NCBI GenBank assembly: GCA_944470555.2 | Contig: OX104127.1 | Location: 25,311,661 to 25,375,660, forward strand | Reading direction: 5' to 3' | Length of the DNA stretch: 64,000 nt | From: Heterobilharzia americana | Lineage: Eukaryota; Platyhelminthes; Trematoda; Strigeidida; Schistosomatidae | In this document: positions 1 to 11,620 of the stretch, piece after piece | Position numbering within the stretch: position 1 is the stretch's first letter | Layout: every line of letters starts with the position of its first letter | The notes under the pieces: generated by a model | Databases searched by the model: none | What the model saw: only the letters and a program-made list of their open reading frames with translations | What the model was told of the DNA's origin: nothing | Made by a program: the position numbers and the translations under genes

Positions 1-1520
1 TCCAATTAGGAGGTGATATCGTTGTACTGGGGCGAGCATACATTGGATTTGAATGTTGTGTGGATGGGTGTGAGGAGAAAAACCTATCGTTTCTCCTGTA
101 GCCCCTGTTTTCATGACTATGGGAAGCGTTTGTGTTCTGAACATTCTTGCGCACGTTCCCTTTCTTTTTGCCACCTTGGTGTATGAATCCTACCTTTCCG
201 TTGGTTAGTGAGGGTGCCATAGTACTTGCTGTCATATCGGTGGACGTCGTGAGTGTGTCTGCGTAAGGAAACGGGGTCACTCTTCGAATGGCGTTATGAC
301 CATTAGGTTTAACGGTCTGAAAATAATTACTACGGGGCTGGCTAAAACGCTTCTGCGCCATTGAACTTGGCGGTGTGCTCGAACTAGGACTTTTAGGTTT
401 GGATTTTGGAAACATGGAACTTTGTGACCAAGCATTGTCGACACACCTAAAGGTCAACATCGTATTTGAGGGCGGTAAAGGCTTATCAGGGTAACTGCAC
501 CTGGGGAACGCAGGCTTCGTCGATAAACTCAGGGAAATCAGGTGCATATTGAATGTATCATTACCGTTGCCATACATATCAACATCATCTGAGAATAAAT
601 CTGCATAACTGGCGGAGATTTGACCTTCAGTTTCGGCGTTTACCACCGTGTTTGATGGTGAAACGCTGGCAACTGATGTACTTGCAACAATATGCCCAGT
701 CAGCCTTTTTTGATCTACATTTATAATGTAATCTGGTGTTAGGAGCTGACTCCTATGCGCCAGCATGCTTCGGATGGCCATTGGTTTTGATGAAGTTTCC
801 AGAGGGACTTCATAAGGTCTCGAAACAAGTGTCCGTCCTTGACATGGGGCAAGATCTGGAAGTATCCTAACATTCTCACAGCTTCTCAAGAATCTTACAG
901 ATCTCTGTGAACCACAAAAGTGTCTCGCACCAAGGAGTGAGCTGAACTAGAACAACACTGGACAAGGGTATTTGCCAGACCTCTTCCTAAGACGCCGGAC
1001 TGTGCAAACAGATTCATGCAAACCACAGGCCTGGAGGAGACCATTTTCAACACGTCTTAACGGGAAACTATCAGGGACATCGAGGACAATGGAGTTGTGC
1101 GACGAAGTCAATCGTTTTCTGGCTTCAGTGGCTACGAAGTTCACCAATGTTTCACTCTTGATGAGGTTATTTACTGATAAGTCCGTCATAGGGTTGAGTA
1201 GGCAAATCAGAGGTGTAAGACAGTCCAGTTTACGCTGAAGATCAGCAATCGCATTACTGCTGTCAACAATATTATGCTTGTTCGCAATAACACTATTATA
1301 TGCGTCAGTCATGAAGTCAGACAGATCAACATAAGGACCATTAGTAAATAAGCCATTTTCAGACCCGAGTGACGGATTCGAAACTTTTGATCTCTTAGCC
1401 TTATGGATTGGTTTGTTTATGGCAGCAATAACGTTAATCATGTTAAGGCTACAAGGCACGGACATGAAGAAGGAAAAATTTATTGTCTGACAATAAAATG
1501 GCAAGATTAGAGACTTATCT
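1..1520 (-). mobile_element. CR1/Jockey-like non-LTR retrotransposon, ORF1 part (copy A), cut by window edge
   Basis: Read on the minus strand, this stretch begins with an ORF1-like protein (947-1504) and stays largely open, with few stops, down to the window start. The part around 760-880 encodes NVRILPDL, which is NVRISPDL in copy B at about 3630-3660, and the sequence near 60-140 (gagaaaaacct) matches copy B near 2955. Copies A and B are therefore related members of one family, both on the minus strand. The RT part would lie left of the window. Assignment to a CR1/Jockey-like clade rests on the RT of copy B and is inference for copy A. Confidence 0.6.
947..1504 (-). pseudogene. ORF1-like protein of non-LTR retrotransposon copy A (truncated)
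   Basis: An open frame of 185 residues. The centre has a leucine-rich stretch (about residues 85-110) and the end carries a basic RRLRKRSG segment, as expected for a nucleic-acid-binding ORF1 protein of CR1-like elements. A stop ends the frame just after CPVLF, but the same frame continues downstream into NVRILPDL, the segment shared with copy B, so the stop is probably a nonsense mutation. No zinc knuckle is seen. The exact ORF1 family cannot be named from sequence alone, and a real host gene is unlikely given the repeat context. Confidence 0.45.
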
Positions 1521-1849
1521 GCAGCACAGATTAAAGTTATTGCTTATCTGCCAACCTCAGCTTTTGCAGTAAACTGGTAGATAAAGCAGCAAGGTGCTAC
1601 AACTTCCCGTCAAACAGTGAAGAACACTGAGGTCCAGACCAAGGTTCACGAATTGATAAAAACCAGAGACATGCAACCAGTGGCTGCGGAGAAAATGGCA
1701 GCAACAGTTAGTGGATAACGTAAATGTTTAAAAGATTTAACTTGCAGGCGAAAAGTGTAACTGTATCGTGGCCAGATTGCCAAAACACAAAAGCATGGGG
1801 AAGGCACAAAAGATGTAACGCCGATCCAGTCGTTTGGCTTGCCACTTAT

Positions 1850-2594
1850 TCTAAATGAATTCAGTTCTCGAAGGAGTGGGGGTGATGCACTTTGTCGAAG
1901 GCTTTGGTGAAACCTAAGTAAAGCGAGATAACCGTGGTTCCATAGTCTCTACTGTTAATTACACGTTCGAAGAATTCTGGGTGACGCGTGATACAAGATT
2001 TCTTAGACAGAAATGCTGCAGGAGGGTCATAAGTTTGTAATCCAAAAGGTGAGAAAAGATGGCTTTTTTCACGACTTTCTCCATTACACGCGAGGGGACA
2101 GATGCTATGTCGATGAGGTGATAATTTTCCGGGTAGGGTCCGGGGCCCTTCTTAAAGGACAGGGTAATATGACCAGTCTTCCATGGAACTGGGAAATTCA
2201 CAGAGTTCAAGGACAGGCTGAATATCTTTGCTAGCAATGTGAAGTCCACACTGCCATTTCAAATGAAAAACTCAGGTATCCCATCTACTCCCCCACTAAG
2301 AGGGGGTTCCAGTGAGTTTATTGCGTCACGTATGCTGCTTAGGTCAGACTCAACTTCCGAGATTTTACGTGCCCTAGTGTCACTGAGTGTAGCATGGCTG
2401 TGACCACAATTAGTGAAAGAAGGGCTAAACGTTCCGCTTAGTATGTCGCGTATCTCTGTAGGGTTTGTAAGAGTCTTGTTGCCCACTTTCAACATATTTA
2501 GTATGTCACTGGGTGGGAAATGCTGGTATATAGGCAAGTTCCGTAGCGTTTTATGCCGGACTACCCATTGGTGCCTCAGACGATGGCCGATCAT
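1850..2594 (-). pseudogene. Reverse transcriptase N-terminal part, dead (copy B)
   Basis: The minus strand encodes the fingers of a CR1/Jockey-type RT: the pre-RT linker with PPLSGGVDGIPEFF (2594-2259), then VPWKTGHITLSFKKG and the YHLIDIASVPSRVMEKVV block (2249-1959), and after stops the first palm block read as YLGFTKAFDKVHH (about 1930-1865). In the family this block is YLDFTKAFD; the catalytic aspartate is glycine here, so the enzyme would be inactive. A stop near 2250 and one near 1958 break the frame. No palm block with the DD pair follows, because the element is truncated. Confidence 0.7.
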
Positions 2595-3198
2595 TTATCG
2601 GCCCGGGGACGGAAGGTGTCACTATAGTATTTCTGCCACTGAATTGGCTCCCAGCTACAGTTGACAGCGGCTGACTTGAGTATGTCATCATCTGCATGGC
2701 TAGAGGTGCTATTATTTTGTGAAGCCCAAAAAGATGGGTTTTCCAGGGGGTTCCAGAGCGTAAATTCTTCACAGAAAGCTGGACAGGTGTTACGCTGGCT
2801 CTATGTCATGGCTAGGGTAGGTATAACGCCCCTTATTCCGAATGCTCAGGGGGATAGTTTCGGGTCTATTCACGCTGGGTTATGGACTAAAGTACGTTGG
2901 TGGTGCACCAGGGTTATGTTCCTGGGTATTCAGAAACTGTACAGTGGGGTGTGACGAGAAAAACCTTTCGTTGCTTCCCAAAAAACCGTATTCCCCAGTT
3001 TAAGTGGCTTGGGCTTTCTTTGATGGTACGCTTTACTTGCGCTCCCACAGCTAAACAGATGAATCGCATCATGGCCGGATGAGATCGTCTTATTTCCTCT
3101 TTCTGGGCAAGGAGTGTTTTTGTGATTATCTTTGTGTGGGAATGAACCAGCTTGAGAAAGGTTCATGCCATTGTGTGCCACCAGGCGATTGGGGGCTC

Positions 3199-3702
3199 TT
3201 AATTTCGCTGGGCAGCATTTTTTGTTGTTAAAACGCTTAGATTTCCACGACGTTGCCTTAGGGATACTGTATTCAGCAACAAGGCCGAAGAGGCGGGTTG
3301 CACAGACTGGTCTACCCATGCGGTATGAGCGGATTGACTGCCATGGGATCCTTGTGGTTTATCACTAAGATTTGTATTGTCATCTAGGTCTATGGATGTT
3401 ATATTTGTGAATGTTGGCGGTATGGAGTCTGCATTTCTTGCGCTCCCTGATGTATTTATAAGTTCTTCACTAATAACTGAGGGTGTAAGGGTCGGTGGAG
3501 TTCTAGTTAGCTCGTCACCCCCACAACTGATTAATCGCCTTCCACTCTCGGTATCTCGTGGTTTTAGCAGGATTTGGAAAGTCAGTCCACCACGGAATTT
3601 CTTTGTGCGACGCTGATAAGAGGTTAGGTCAGGAGATATCCTAACATTGCTTTGCATTGTTGTGGATGTTATAGTTCTCTGAGAGTCAGAAGTGTTTTGC
3701 AT
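3199..3702 (-). pseudogene. ORF1-like protein C-terminal part (copy B)
   Basis: An open frame of 167 residues containing NVRISPDL near residue 20, the motif shared with copy A, followed by a serine/threonine/proline-rich region (about 55-110). It lies immediately upstream, on the same strand, of the remnants of ORF2, which fits ORF1 of a two-ORF non-LTR element. No catalytic residues are expected. Function (RNA binding in the retroelement particle) is inferred from position only. Confidence 0.45.
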
Positions 3703-3825
3703 TGCTTGCGAGTTAAACTGAATAGGGTAATACGAGTAATATCGAGATGCTAACCTGGTGTTTTTGCTGATGCTGTGACAATACTTCCACTCATCCAGCT
3801 CGTAGATTTTTGCATAGTTATAAAT

Positions 3826-3935
3826 AAATAAATATCTTTATTCTCAAGTTATGAAGTTAACATGGGAGAAGCCGATTTACAGGCTTCATCAAACTGATAA
3901 CTGCAGAGAGACATAAAAGGTTTTAGCGGTATTGA
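3826..3935. repeat. AT-rich repeat tail, similar to 4838-4925
   Basis: An aataaataaat run is followed by a segment with gtta..atgg and gtttacaggcttcatc-like sequence. The same order (aat repeats, then gttacatg and agtttacaggtttgatc) occurs at 4838-4925. Two such copies suggest the 3' end of a retroelement family on the minus strand ending in a short microsatellite. The parent element is not identified. Confidence 0.4.
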
Positions 3936-5977
3936 ATGATACAGAGGGAGGACATTAGACCCCATCATGATGCCAAGCGTTCAAATGTTGTGAAAATAGC
4001 AGGAAAATATCACTTCATAGTACATACACATCATTCCGAGTTTAAGTCACTCCTGGTCACAATTCTTTCTTCACATCAAACGGCTCAACATTTGGTGTTT
4101 GCGTTGTGAGTAGTTGACATGGTTGGCCCATCTACAAGACCGAGTGTTTCGTCAAATAAACATCTATTTTAACAGTAATTCTTGTGTTCATAGATTTACT
4201 GACCAATAATAACTTACTTCAATAGTTTCAGGAATAAGCAAGTACCCATACAATCATTTAATCCAGGTGAATGTCTAAGTTCAGGCGTTTCTCACTCTTC
4301 GAGTGTTACCTCTTCCAGCAGTTCAGATTGGTAGCATTGAAAACATTTGTTGTGGTGCAAGTAATTAAAGACTGGAGTCATTGTCGTTCAACAGTGGTGA
4401 ATATTACACATGTGTAAAACCTCATAGACCTCACATTAAAGTATGCAACATTGTCAAGGAGATACATTGGCTTTAATTGACTTCTGTTAGATGGATTGAT
4501 ACAAGACAAAGTACTAGAAAAATCTGTCGCATAGCATTATTATGGATGTGTAGCCGTTAGGTAAAGTGATCTCTCGGGTTGGATTGCCTATCCAGATTTC
4601 CGCTGCATTTGTCACGGACCAGAAATCGGAGACCAGTTATTGTGCCTGAGGCTTCTTATGTGGTATTATTTGGGGTACTGGTAGGGAGGTGAGTTGGATG
4701 TGAAGCTGTTCGAGAAAGAGGAAATCAGGGAGAGCCAGTTGAATACTTTCAGCGTCAGTTTCCCGTATTACGTGCGAAGTGAGATTTCCAGTAACTTGAC
4801 ACTTTTTGTTCGACATCTATGTGTGGACAGGCTCATTAATAATAATAATAATATATTTCATACAACAAAGGTTACATGAATACGAACCAGTTTACAGGTT
4901 TGATCACTTTGGTAATGAGAGATGACTATTATGTACAATGTTATGCTATACATTAGATGCTGTGATTTATGGCATATAGGAGGTGTGTTGAAGCAGGCTC
5001 AGTTCGAAGTTGAAGATTATCCGGTCGTCGTTTGAATCATCCAATATTCTTGAGGGTGAGGCCGCATCACAGTCACAACCTCGGGGTGTGCGCGTTCGTC
5101 ATAACGTTTTGATGGCAGTATTTCCCACTGACGGATGCGATTTGTAGGATTCCATTTGAATGCAGGACTGGTTAAGTAAATCTGAAAAGTGAATGACAAA
5201 AGCGAGCAGCAGGCGAAATTTGTAACAGGAGCACAAAAGTACGCAGGAGTAGATCGACCATGATACATCTGGGTGAGTTTGTGCTGACTGTTAAACTTAC
5301 TTGAGGAAGTGTGCAGAACCAACTGTTTAGAGGTAAGCTTAGGTGGGAGAAGATGAAGGTGCGCACGACAGTAATGAAAGTCAGTCTGAAGCTGAAGATA
5401 TCACTACGAAATAGAAAGATTAGAGGACATTTGACCAGGTGTTAACCTGTTATATACCTATGTACAAGCGTATGATGAAGTTATAAACACTAAGGCGAAA
5501 TTCGTGGTTTTTTTGTTCTTTGGACCACCACCCTTTATCTGGTCACGAGGGGGATGATTATGGTGTTGCCTGTTGAGTATTACCATATCGGGTCTACCGA
5601 AACTATGTTGGTGCAGAGTACTTAGATGTAAGTACTGATGACAAAGGGCAAATAATAAAGAGTCGCATGCTATGAAAATGCACCGACAGACAGTTCTTTT
5701 ATCTTTTCGGAGTGGAGAGATTACTTTAAGGGGCGATTTTTAGGAAATAGGTGTTAAGTCGTGAGATCGGTTAGGTTGTGAAGAAAAGTAGGTTACATTT
5801 GAGTATCTAATGAGTTCACTGTAGCATATCGTGTCGCACTCCGCTTCCTGTTCACTCTTGGTCATTTTTTTTCAAAGAAATTAGATTTTAACTCAACTAT
5901 TGCGTTTAGTTTTCAGCACTGTATACTTTTGTCATTGCTGTTAGTCTCCCTCGAGTCTGCGTACCAGTAGCAACATC
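3936..5977. other. Gene-free stretch with one repeat tail (4838-4925)
   Basis: No coding region could be supported. An (AAT)n-led repeat tail at 4838-4925 resembles 3826-3935. The rest may be the 3' untranslated part of the minus-strand fragment at 5978-6205, but this cannot be shown by eye. Confidence 0.4.
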
Positions 5978-6205
5978 TTACATGGTATTACCGTTTGTGG
6001 TTTGGCCGTCAACGAATTGATGAGAATCGCTAGATGGGAGGAATTCACCAAGTAATCGTTGAAACTGGCCGAGCGAACGGCATGCTCGTATATGAGTGGG
6101 AAGTTTGTTCCACAGCACACTGTATTGCGTTATGAAAAACCTACATCGAAGTTTTGAGCGATACTTATTTATTGGGATGATGTTCTCGCTATTACGCAGA
6201 TTAAT
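5978..6205 (-). mobile_element. C-terminal scrap of CR1/Jockey-like ORF2 (copy C)
   Basis: On the minus strand the sequence encodes FFITQYSVLWNKLPTHIRAC followed by SLGQFQRLLGEFL. This is the characteristic C-terminal end of CR1/Jockey ORF2 proteins (pattern: FF...R...LWN.LP......S...F...L). The frame is open into 6364, but the upstream part belongs to the antisense of the next element, so the fragment is 5'-truncated at about 6205, where copy D begins in the opposite orientation. Confidence 0.65.
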
Positions 6206-6389
6206 TGTTGATCGAGAGGGGACGGTTTGGCAGCCGAATGTGGATCGACCACCGTTGGATGCTGGGACTCCCTCCTCCCCCCGTAACACTGCGTCACCCT
6301 TCTCGCAGAAGCCGGGCACCCGAGATAAGCCACCCCCTTTACGTGTGTCCTTGAACACTCCCAAAGTGGCCTAAGACACCCTCCTTCTC

Positions 6390-6941
6390 TTGCGACAACC
6401 GGACGCTGTTATTGTCTGCGAAACTCGGGCCAGGCCTGACAAACCATGGTCATTAAGGGAGGAGCAGAGGAAGTCAGCAGTTGAAAATCCGAACAGAAAC
6501 GACACTATAGCTGTGCATGGGATCCCAGAGCTACCTGGGGGCCGCTCAGCCAAAGATCGGTACCTCCACAACGTCCAACAATGGCAGTGGCTCTCAACCA
6601 AAGGTGGTCTCGACAGTATACCGGCGAGCAGCTCCAGTAGACTGCCAAGGCCAGCGCATCCGAAGTCCATACCTAATCCCAAACTGCTCGCCATGCAATT
6701 CGATTCACATGCCTCCCTCACAGACGTTCCACAGGCGCGGTATAATGCGGAGGATTTCACGGGCGACTCAATACTCACGTGTGAATGTAAGCCTAGATCC
6801 AAGAGACAAAAAGGGAGATGGAAGCCACAACGACCTCTGGAGTCAGTAGTTGTCACGCAGGTACTGACCAGTGAGTCAGAAACACGGAGTAAAAAAGCTC
6901 CTACTGCCACAGCCCCTACCCAAGTTGAAAATAAAAAGTAG
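6390..6941 (+). pseudogene. ORF1-like protein of copy D, frameshifted
   Basis: An open frame of 183 residues, rich in Arg, Lys, Ser and Pro, with a basic stretch KPRSKRQKGRWKPQ near residues 133-146. A second long frame at 6517-6849 overlaps it, and the early part of one and later part of the other could belong to one frameshifted protein. It lies just before the endonuclease, the usual place of ORF1. No RRM or zinc knuckle can be recognised. Confidence 0.45.
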
Positions 6942-7929
6942 AAAACGGAACGATGCCAGTCCTATGAGGACTGGCGACGATAGACACAACCACGCAAGCG
7001 TTTCCCTCGCGAAGATACACAACCAGACCTATCTTCTCATCAGGCACACTCTAACATATATGTACAGCAACGTTAGGGGACTGAGAGCGAAAATAGCAGA
7101 AATGGGGACGCTGAGTAGACGTCAGCACTCTGACATCATATTTATCACAGAATCCTGGCTCTGGCTGGACATCTCCCGAGAAGAGATGTGTGTCACTGGC
7201 ATGGAACTCTTCCACAGGGACAGAGAGCCCAGAGAAGGAGGGGGAGTGGCTCTCTACGCAAGCTCCCGATTGAGGGCAGGGGAGGTCAGCGATACCGCCT
7301 TGACCCAGCTCCCAGAATCTCTATGGTGCTACTTCACTCTTCACTGTACCAAATACCTGCTAGGAGTCATATTTCGTTCCCCCACCAGCTCTCCTACACA
7401 TGAGGAAATGGTCATCAAAGCAATCTTAACGACTTCCCGTGCAAAGTACGATTTCGTAATCATCGCTGGTGACCTCAGCGCCCCACCCATCCTCTTCGAG
7501 GCGGAGGGGAGACAAATCAGATCCTCAAATCCGAGACTAGAGAATGCAACTGAGACTGCTGGTTTCTCGGAGAAAGTGGGTGACGCCACACGCTGGGGAC
7601 CTAGCGGAAACTCATCGCGCCTTGACTACGTTCTGACGAACGACAAGCTGCTTATTGAGGATGTATGCATCCAACCAATCCCTGACTTCAGTGACCACGC
7701 AGTGGCAACCTTCTACATGATTTCTAGGGCTGCCCTGCAACCAGAGGCGCTTAACACCTTCCCCTGCTACAGCAAGGCCGACTGCGAGACCATGATGCTC
7801 ACATCTTGGCCGGTGGACTGGACTCATCTCATAATAGATGAACACTGGTTGCAGGTGAATAAAATAATTGCTGGGGCCATCAGTCATAGTGTACTGGAGG
7901 TAACACACAGACTGTCGGTGAGAACCTAA
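6871..7929 (+). pseudogene. APE-type endonuclease domain of ORF2 (copy D), active site damaged
   Basis: The 352-residue frame has the AP-endonuclease blocks of CR1/Jockey elements in order: YSNVRGLRAK (about residue 65, the Asn-containing first block), FITESWLW (about 91, the metal-binding Glu), GGGVALY (about 125), VIIAGDLSAP (about 200), RLDYVLTN (about 250) and FSDHAVATF (about 272, the catalytic Asp-His). Family members have GDFNAP in the fourth block; here FN has become LS, so the catalytic Asn is missing and the domain is probably dead. In life this domain nicks target DNA for target-primed reverse transcription. The first 60 residues overlap the ORF1-like frame. The frame ends at a stop before the RT linker. 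Confidence 0.8.
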
Positions 7930-8654
7930 TGGCCAAGGCGTGGGACAGAAAGGCTTATCCAAAGCAAGAAGCGGGCTTGGTTCAAGTGGCGTTCATCACT
8001 CAGGGACTCTGACTTTATGAACTACAAAAGGACTCGCAACTGCTGTAACATTAGAGTGCGCGGTCACAGATTCTCCTATCAGACAAACCTGGTGAGGAGG
8101 TTGCAAACCAATCCCAAAAACCTGTACCAGTTCATGTTGAAAAAGAAGTCGGCCGGCAAGGGTGTGAATCTTATCACGGAAGTGTACTAAGCAGTCTAGA
8201 GACTGCCGAGCTTCCCAGCTCACTACTCTAAGCCCCACTCGGTACCGACAACAAAACCAAGCCGACTCATTACGACACCGACCAGGTCATAAATAACGAG
8301 CACCTCTGCCATGTCTCAGTCACAGAGAAAAAAGTGTGGCAGAAACTATCTAGGTTACGTCCTGGAAAGTCCTCTGGCTGCGATGACCCGAAACCGGTGA
8401 TCCCAAAAAACTGCACCGAGGTGCTTGCAAGACCAATCTGCAACCTCTTCAAGCACTCGGTAGAGTCGTGCAAACTCCCTAAAGATTGAAGGAGTACCAT
8501 CTTGTCACCCATGTTTACGGGAGGAGACAGAAAAAGTAGTGGCAGCTACGGGCCAATTGCACTACACCCTGTGGTGTCAAAAGTGTCGGAATCCTGGTAG
8601 CTGACTCTACCTGGGAATTCCCCAACGGGGAAAACACCGTGCATTCTGCTCAGC
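7930..8654 (+). pseudogene. Linker between endonuclease and RT of copy D, interrupted
   Basis: The plus strand encodes recognisable but broken linker sequence, for example FKWRSSLRDSDFMNYKRTRN near 7980-8040 and LVRRLQTNPKNLYQFM near 8090-8135, separated by stops and frame changes. This is the stretch that normally connects endonuclease and RT in ORF2. It holds no other gene. Confidence 0.6.
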
Positions 8655-9317
8655 ATGGACTTCGTTGCGGTCGCCCACGTGCCACCAACTTACTTACCTC
8701 TTGGGACGACCGGACACTGGGCTGGGATAAGAGAACCTGTACGTGTTGTATTTCTCAACCTAGCCAAAGCATTTGACAGTGTCCCACCCACGGCCCTGCT
8801 CCATAAGATCGTATCAGCTGGCATGAGCGAACCTCTACTCTCTTGGCTCAAGGAGTACCTAGAAGGGAGGCAGTTCTCCACCAAAGTAAACAGAGTCAAG
8901 TCGGAGTGGAGACCGTTGACGTCAGGAGTATCCCGAGGAGCAATCCTAGGACCACTTCTGTTCCTCCTGTTTGTCAACGATCTGCCAGACAAAATATCCC
9001 CACCCATCCTCCTCTTCTCTGACGACATTAAAATTTGGAGGGTGGTAACGAGGAAGCTGACTGCACAGCGCTACAGAAGGACTTGCAGCAACTCAAGATC
9101 TGGTCGTCGGAAAATGGCCTCAACTTCAACGTGGAAACGTGCAAGGTACTGCACACCAGCGAATATGAAGCAAGTACGACCGGCTTCTAGTGCATGTTGG
9201 GCAACCGCGTTATCATCAGTGTCCATGGAGAAAAATTTGGGGCTCAACTTCTCCGATACCTTGAACACCAGCTCCAGCGACAACCAGAGCGAATGCCATT
9301 CTAGACTTTCAGCGTAG
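8655..9317 (+). pseudogene. Reverse transcriptase of copy D, catalytic Asp changed
   Basis: RT palm blocks are clear: VVFLNLAKAFDSV (about residue 30), then LKEYLEGR, SGVSRGAILGPLLFLLFVND (about 92-111) and LLFSDDIKIW (about 120-130). In active CR1/Jockey RTs the first block reads FLDLAKAFD; Asp is Asn here, while the DD pair of the third block is kept. After LFSDD the frame shifts and the remaining residues are out-of-frame. The RT fills the second palm position that copies RNA into DNA at the nicked target; this copy cannot be functional. Confidence 0.8.
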
Positions 9318-9337
9318 ACAGCTCGGCACCCTCACTC

Positions 9338-9700
9338 TTGAACTCTTCCTCATCATTTCAAATCCTACGTGCGGCCGCATCTGTAGGTCTTCAATACAGT
9401 GGCCCTCCAAAACTCAAAAGAGACCCTAATCTCCCTGAAAAAATGCAAAGAACCGCAACAAAATCAGTTTTGGGGCTAAGGGGGAGGAGGTATCTTGAGA
9501 GACTTAAACATCTAAACCTATTTACCCTGGGTTATCGTATGAAGAGGGGTGACCCTATTATGGCACACAGGATCGCTCATCAGGCAGACCAAGCAAACAA
9601 ATCGATTTTTCCTACAGCTCATCTATCTTTACGAGGAAACCCCATTAAGATAGCACACCAGAGGGCCAACACCATACTCAGGTCTGGCTCTTCTCACTGA
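9338..9700 (+). pseudogene. C-terminal region of ORF2, copy D
   Basis: Contains MQRTATKSVLGLRGRRYLER followed by LKHLNLFTLGYRMKRGDPIM, the conserved post-RT block of CR1/Jockey ORF2 (QR..TK...GL....Y..RL..L.L..L..RR.RGD). The final YRFKRWLDRYV segment follows in another frame near 9755-9785. The frame differs from the preceding RT, showing at least one indel between them. Confidence 0.75.
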
Positions 9701-9947
9701 GAGTAAGTGCTTTATGGACTGATTTACCGCGGCATATCGTTATAGCTCCCCTGTCTACCGATTTAAGAGATGGTTAGACAGATATGTCACCCCGCATGGT
9801 CTGCCACGGGCGTACTCAGGTAGTCACAAACCTTGCTAGACCTAAACTCCCTCCTACCTACCACTCATTATCTCTCTTCTCAATACACCTACATTACCTA
9901 CAAGTTCTTCTGTAGGAGATAAACCCATGTTTGCATTCGCTCAATTC

Positions 9948-10060
9948 CCACACACTTTTCTCTCTCCTTTATTTCTCTTTCTCACCCCTCCTTTTCTTCT
10001 TTTCCTTTTTCTCTTCCCTTATTTTCTTTTTCTTCTTCATTCTTTTATTGCTACCTTGCT
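9948..10060 (+). repeat. Pyrimidine-rich low-complexity tract
   Basis: About 110 bases composed almost wholly of T and C (ctttctc, ctttttct units). It lies after copy D's coding part and may be its 3' UTR. Confidence 0.7.
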
Positions 10061-10579
10061 AGCCTCTTTCAGGTACCTACACAGGTAGGGGTTACAGCAG
10101 TCCTCTAAACTTCCCGGCAACACGTAGCTCCCCAATCACTCTACAAATTACAACTTACTAACCTACAAAACATCCACTTCACCGGGGCTAAAAGCAAGAA
10201 AGCAGAAGGAACTTCCTCGTGCACTGCAGTAGTGAACCGAACAACTCAAACCAAGCCCTAAGAATTAGACGCGAGAGATCAGGAAAGCCCCATGGGATCC
10301 AGAAAGTTCCGCTTTCCTAGACTTAGATGATCTACTGGGGCCAGGTCTCAGCTGGGCACCGTTGATGGACACGACCCTTCAGACGGTAGAAATAACACTG
10401 TGATTCCACAGCCAACCGAGAAGTTGCATTCTTCCTGCCTCAGTCCAGTCACACGTAAGCTTGTATGGCGTAAACGGTCACCTTGAGATCAATGGAAGGT
10501 CACTAATGCTTGTTTTGGGTGAAAAAAAATTACGAAAAGGTCAGCGACAGGAATTATAGAGTGAACAACCAGACACATC
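10061..10579. other. Gene-free stretch between two retroelement copies
   Basis: GC content is higher than in the unique regions, similar to the flanking elements, so this is probably untranslated retroelement sequence. No domain can be recognised in any frame. Confidence 0.4.
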
Positions 10580-11620
10580 TGTGTAGCATCCTGGATGGGA
10601 ATCATGGGGCACTATACTCACTGATGAGGCAGAAGAGTAACAGCTCACTCAACATACAGACTAACACTTCCGAAGTATAGACCGATCCTCATACTCTCCG
10701 CAGCTGTGAAGGTTATGGAAAAGCTAACAATGACTAATTTCATGAATAATTAGTTGGGGAGCTGATGTTTAAAGACTGTCAACACGGGTTTTTACCTGGA
10801 AGGTCACGTGAGGTCAACTTTTGGATAGCTTTGAATAACTGGACTTTCTGTTGGGCAGAAAAAGCCCATTCACGTTGGCTTACTTGACTTTGCTAATGCC
10901 TCTAACGAGGCAAATCATGATATCCTGCGCAAGAATATTCAGCTTGTGGGTGTGCGCGAAGCTACTAAGTTAGCTTTAAGATTATCTTTATACTAGGTTG
11001 AAACAGGTTAAAGATGGCTCCTCTTCGTCTAACTGGCTGCTGATGCTGAGCAATGTGCCTTAAGGTTCTACTCGCTGGCTCACTACTACTTCTTGCCCTT
11101 ATCGGTGACCCACAGGGATCTCTCAACTCTCGCTCACTATCATACGCTAAAGATCGGAAGATCTGCAGGGAAATATAGTAGCCAACAGGTATTTCAGTCC
11201 TCCAGTAGGACGTTTCCTAGGTTATGAATTGGACAGCTGGGAACTTGGACCCCCTCAACTTTGAGAAATATGGAATAATGATGGTTGTTCATGTTCTTAT
11301 TCGTCTGGTGAAATGAATATCTTCCACTCAAATGTTGAAAAAGGTCTAGAAGTTACTTTAAGTGACACAATTGAAGCTTTGGTTCACTGTCACATGCCAG
11401 CCAACAAAGTCTACAGAACCCCAAGACTTCTTTCGCGAACTTTAAGAATTCTAACTACTGCCCTTCTAGCCACAGTGTATAGGCCTAAGATTCGTCATTA
11501 TCTCTGAAGAAACCCGCCCATGATATCACCATGCTTCAGGAAGAACGTTTCCATCCTGGAACAGGTTCAGAGAAGAGTTAAGAATAAGTGATTGAGTTAC
11601 GTTACAAACCGTACCTAATC
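10580..11620 (+). mobile_element. Degenerate CR1-like RT remnant (copy E)
   Basis: Broken reading on the plus strand gives YRPILILSAAVKVMEKLTM (about 10678-10735), then VGLLDFANASNEANHDIL (about 10877-10930, matching the DFAKAFD..NHD block), and later VEKGLEVTLSDTIE and VHCHMPANKVYRTPRLLSRT (11335-11440), followed by ILEQVQRRVK (about 11552-11580). These are the ordered RT and post-RT blocks of CR1-type ORF2. The AKAFD block is ANASN here, and numerous stops show long decay. The frame 11313-11507 is part of it. Confidence 0.7.

Larger units (their letters stand above)
1850..3830 (-). mobile_element. CR1/Jockey-like non-LTR retrotransposon copy B, internally deleted
   Basis: On the minus strand the order is ORF1-like C-terminus (3702 to 3199), a broken stretch (3199 to about 2600), the segment that normally precedes RT (2594 to 2259), then the first RT blocks (2249 to about 1860), where the element stops. 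Only about 600 bases separate the ORF1-like part and the pre-RT part, and no endonuclease motifs are seen there, too little for a full APE endonuclease of about 230 residues. Copy B therefore looks internally deleted as well as truncated after the first catalytic block of RT. The 5' border near 3830 is set by an AT-rich repeat tail and is approximate. Confidence 0.65.
6206..9850 (+). mobile_element. Nearly full-length, inactive CR1/Jockey-like non-LTR retrotransposon (copy D)
   Basis: The plus strand carries, in order, a GC-richer 5' leader (6206-6390), an ORF1-like frame (6390-6941), an APE-type endonuclease (6871-7929), a linker with many stops (7930-8654), RT (8655-9317), the RT C-terminal block (9338-9700) and the end of ORF2 in another frame (to about 9840). 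This is the complete domain order of a two-ORF CR1/Jockey-clade element. Several frameshifts and changed catalytic residues show it cannot be autonomous. The start is inferred from the switch of strand relative to copy C; the 3' end is uncertain because the pyrimidine-rich sequence to about 10080 may be its 3' UTR. Confidence 0.8.
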
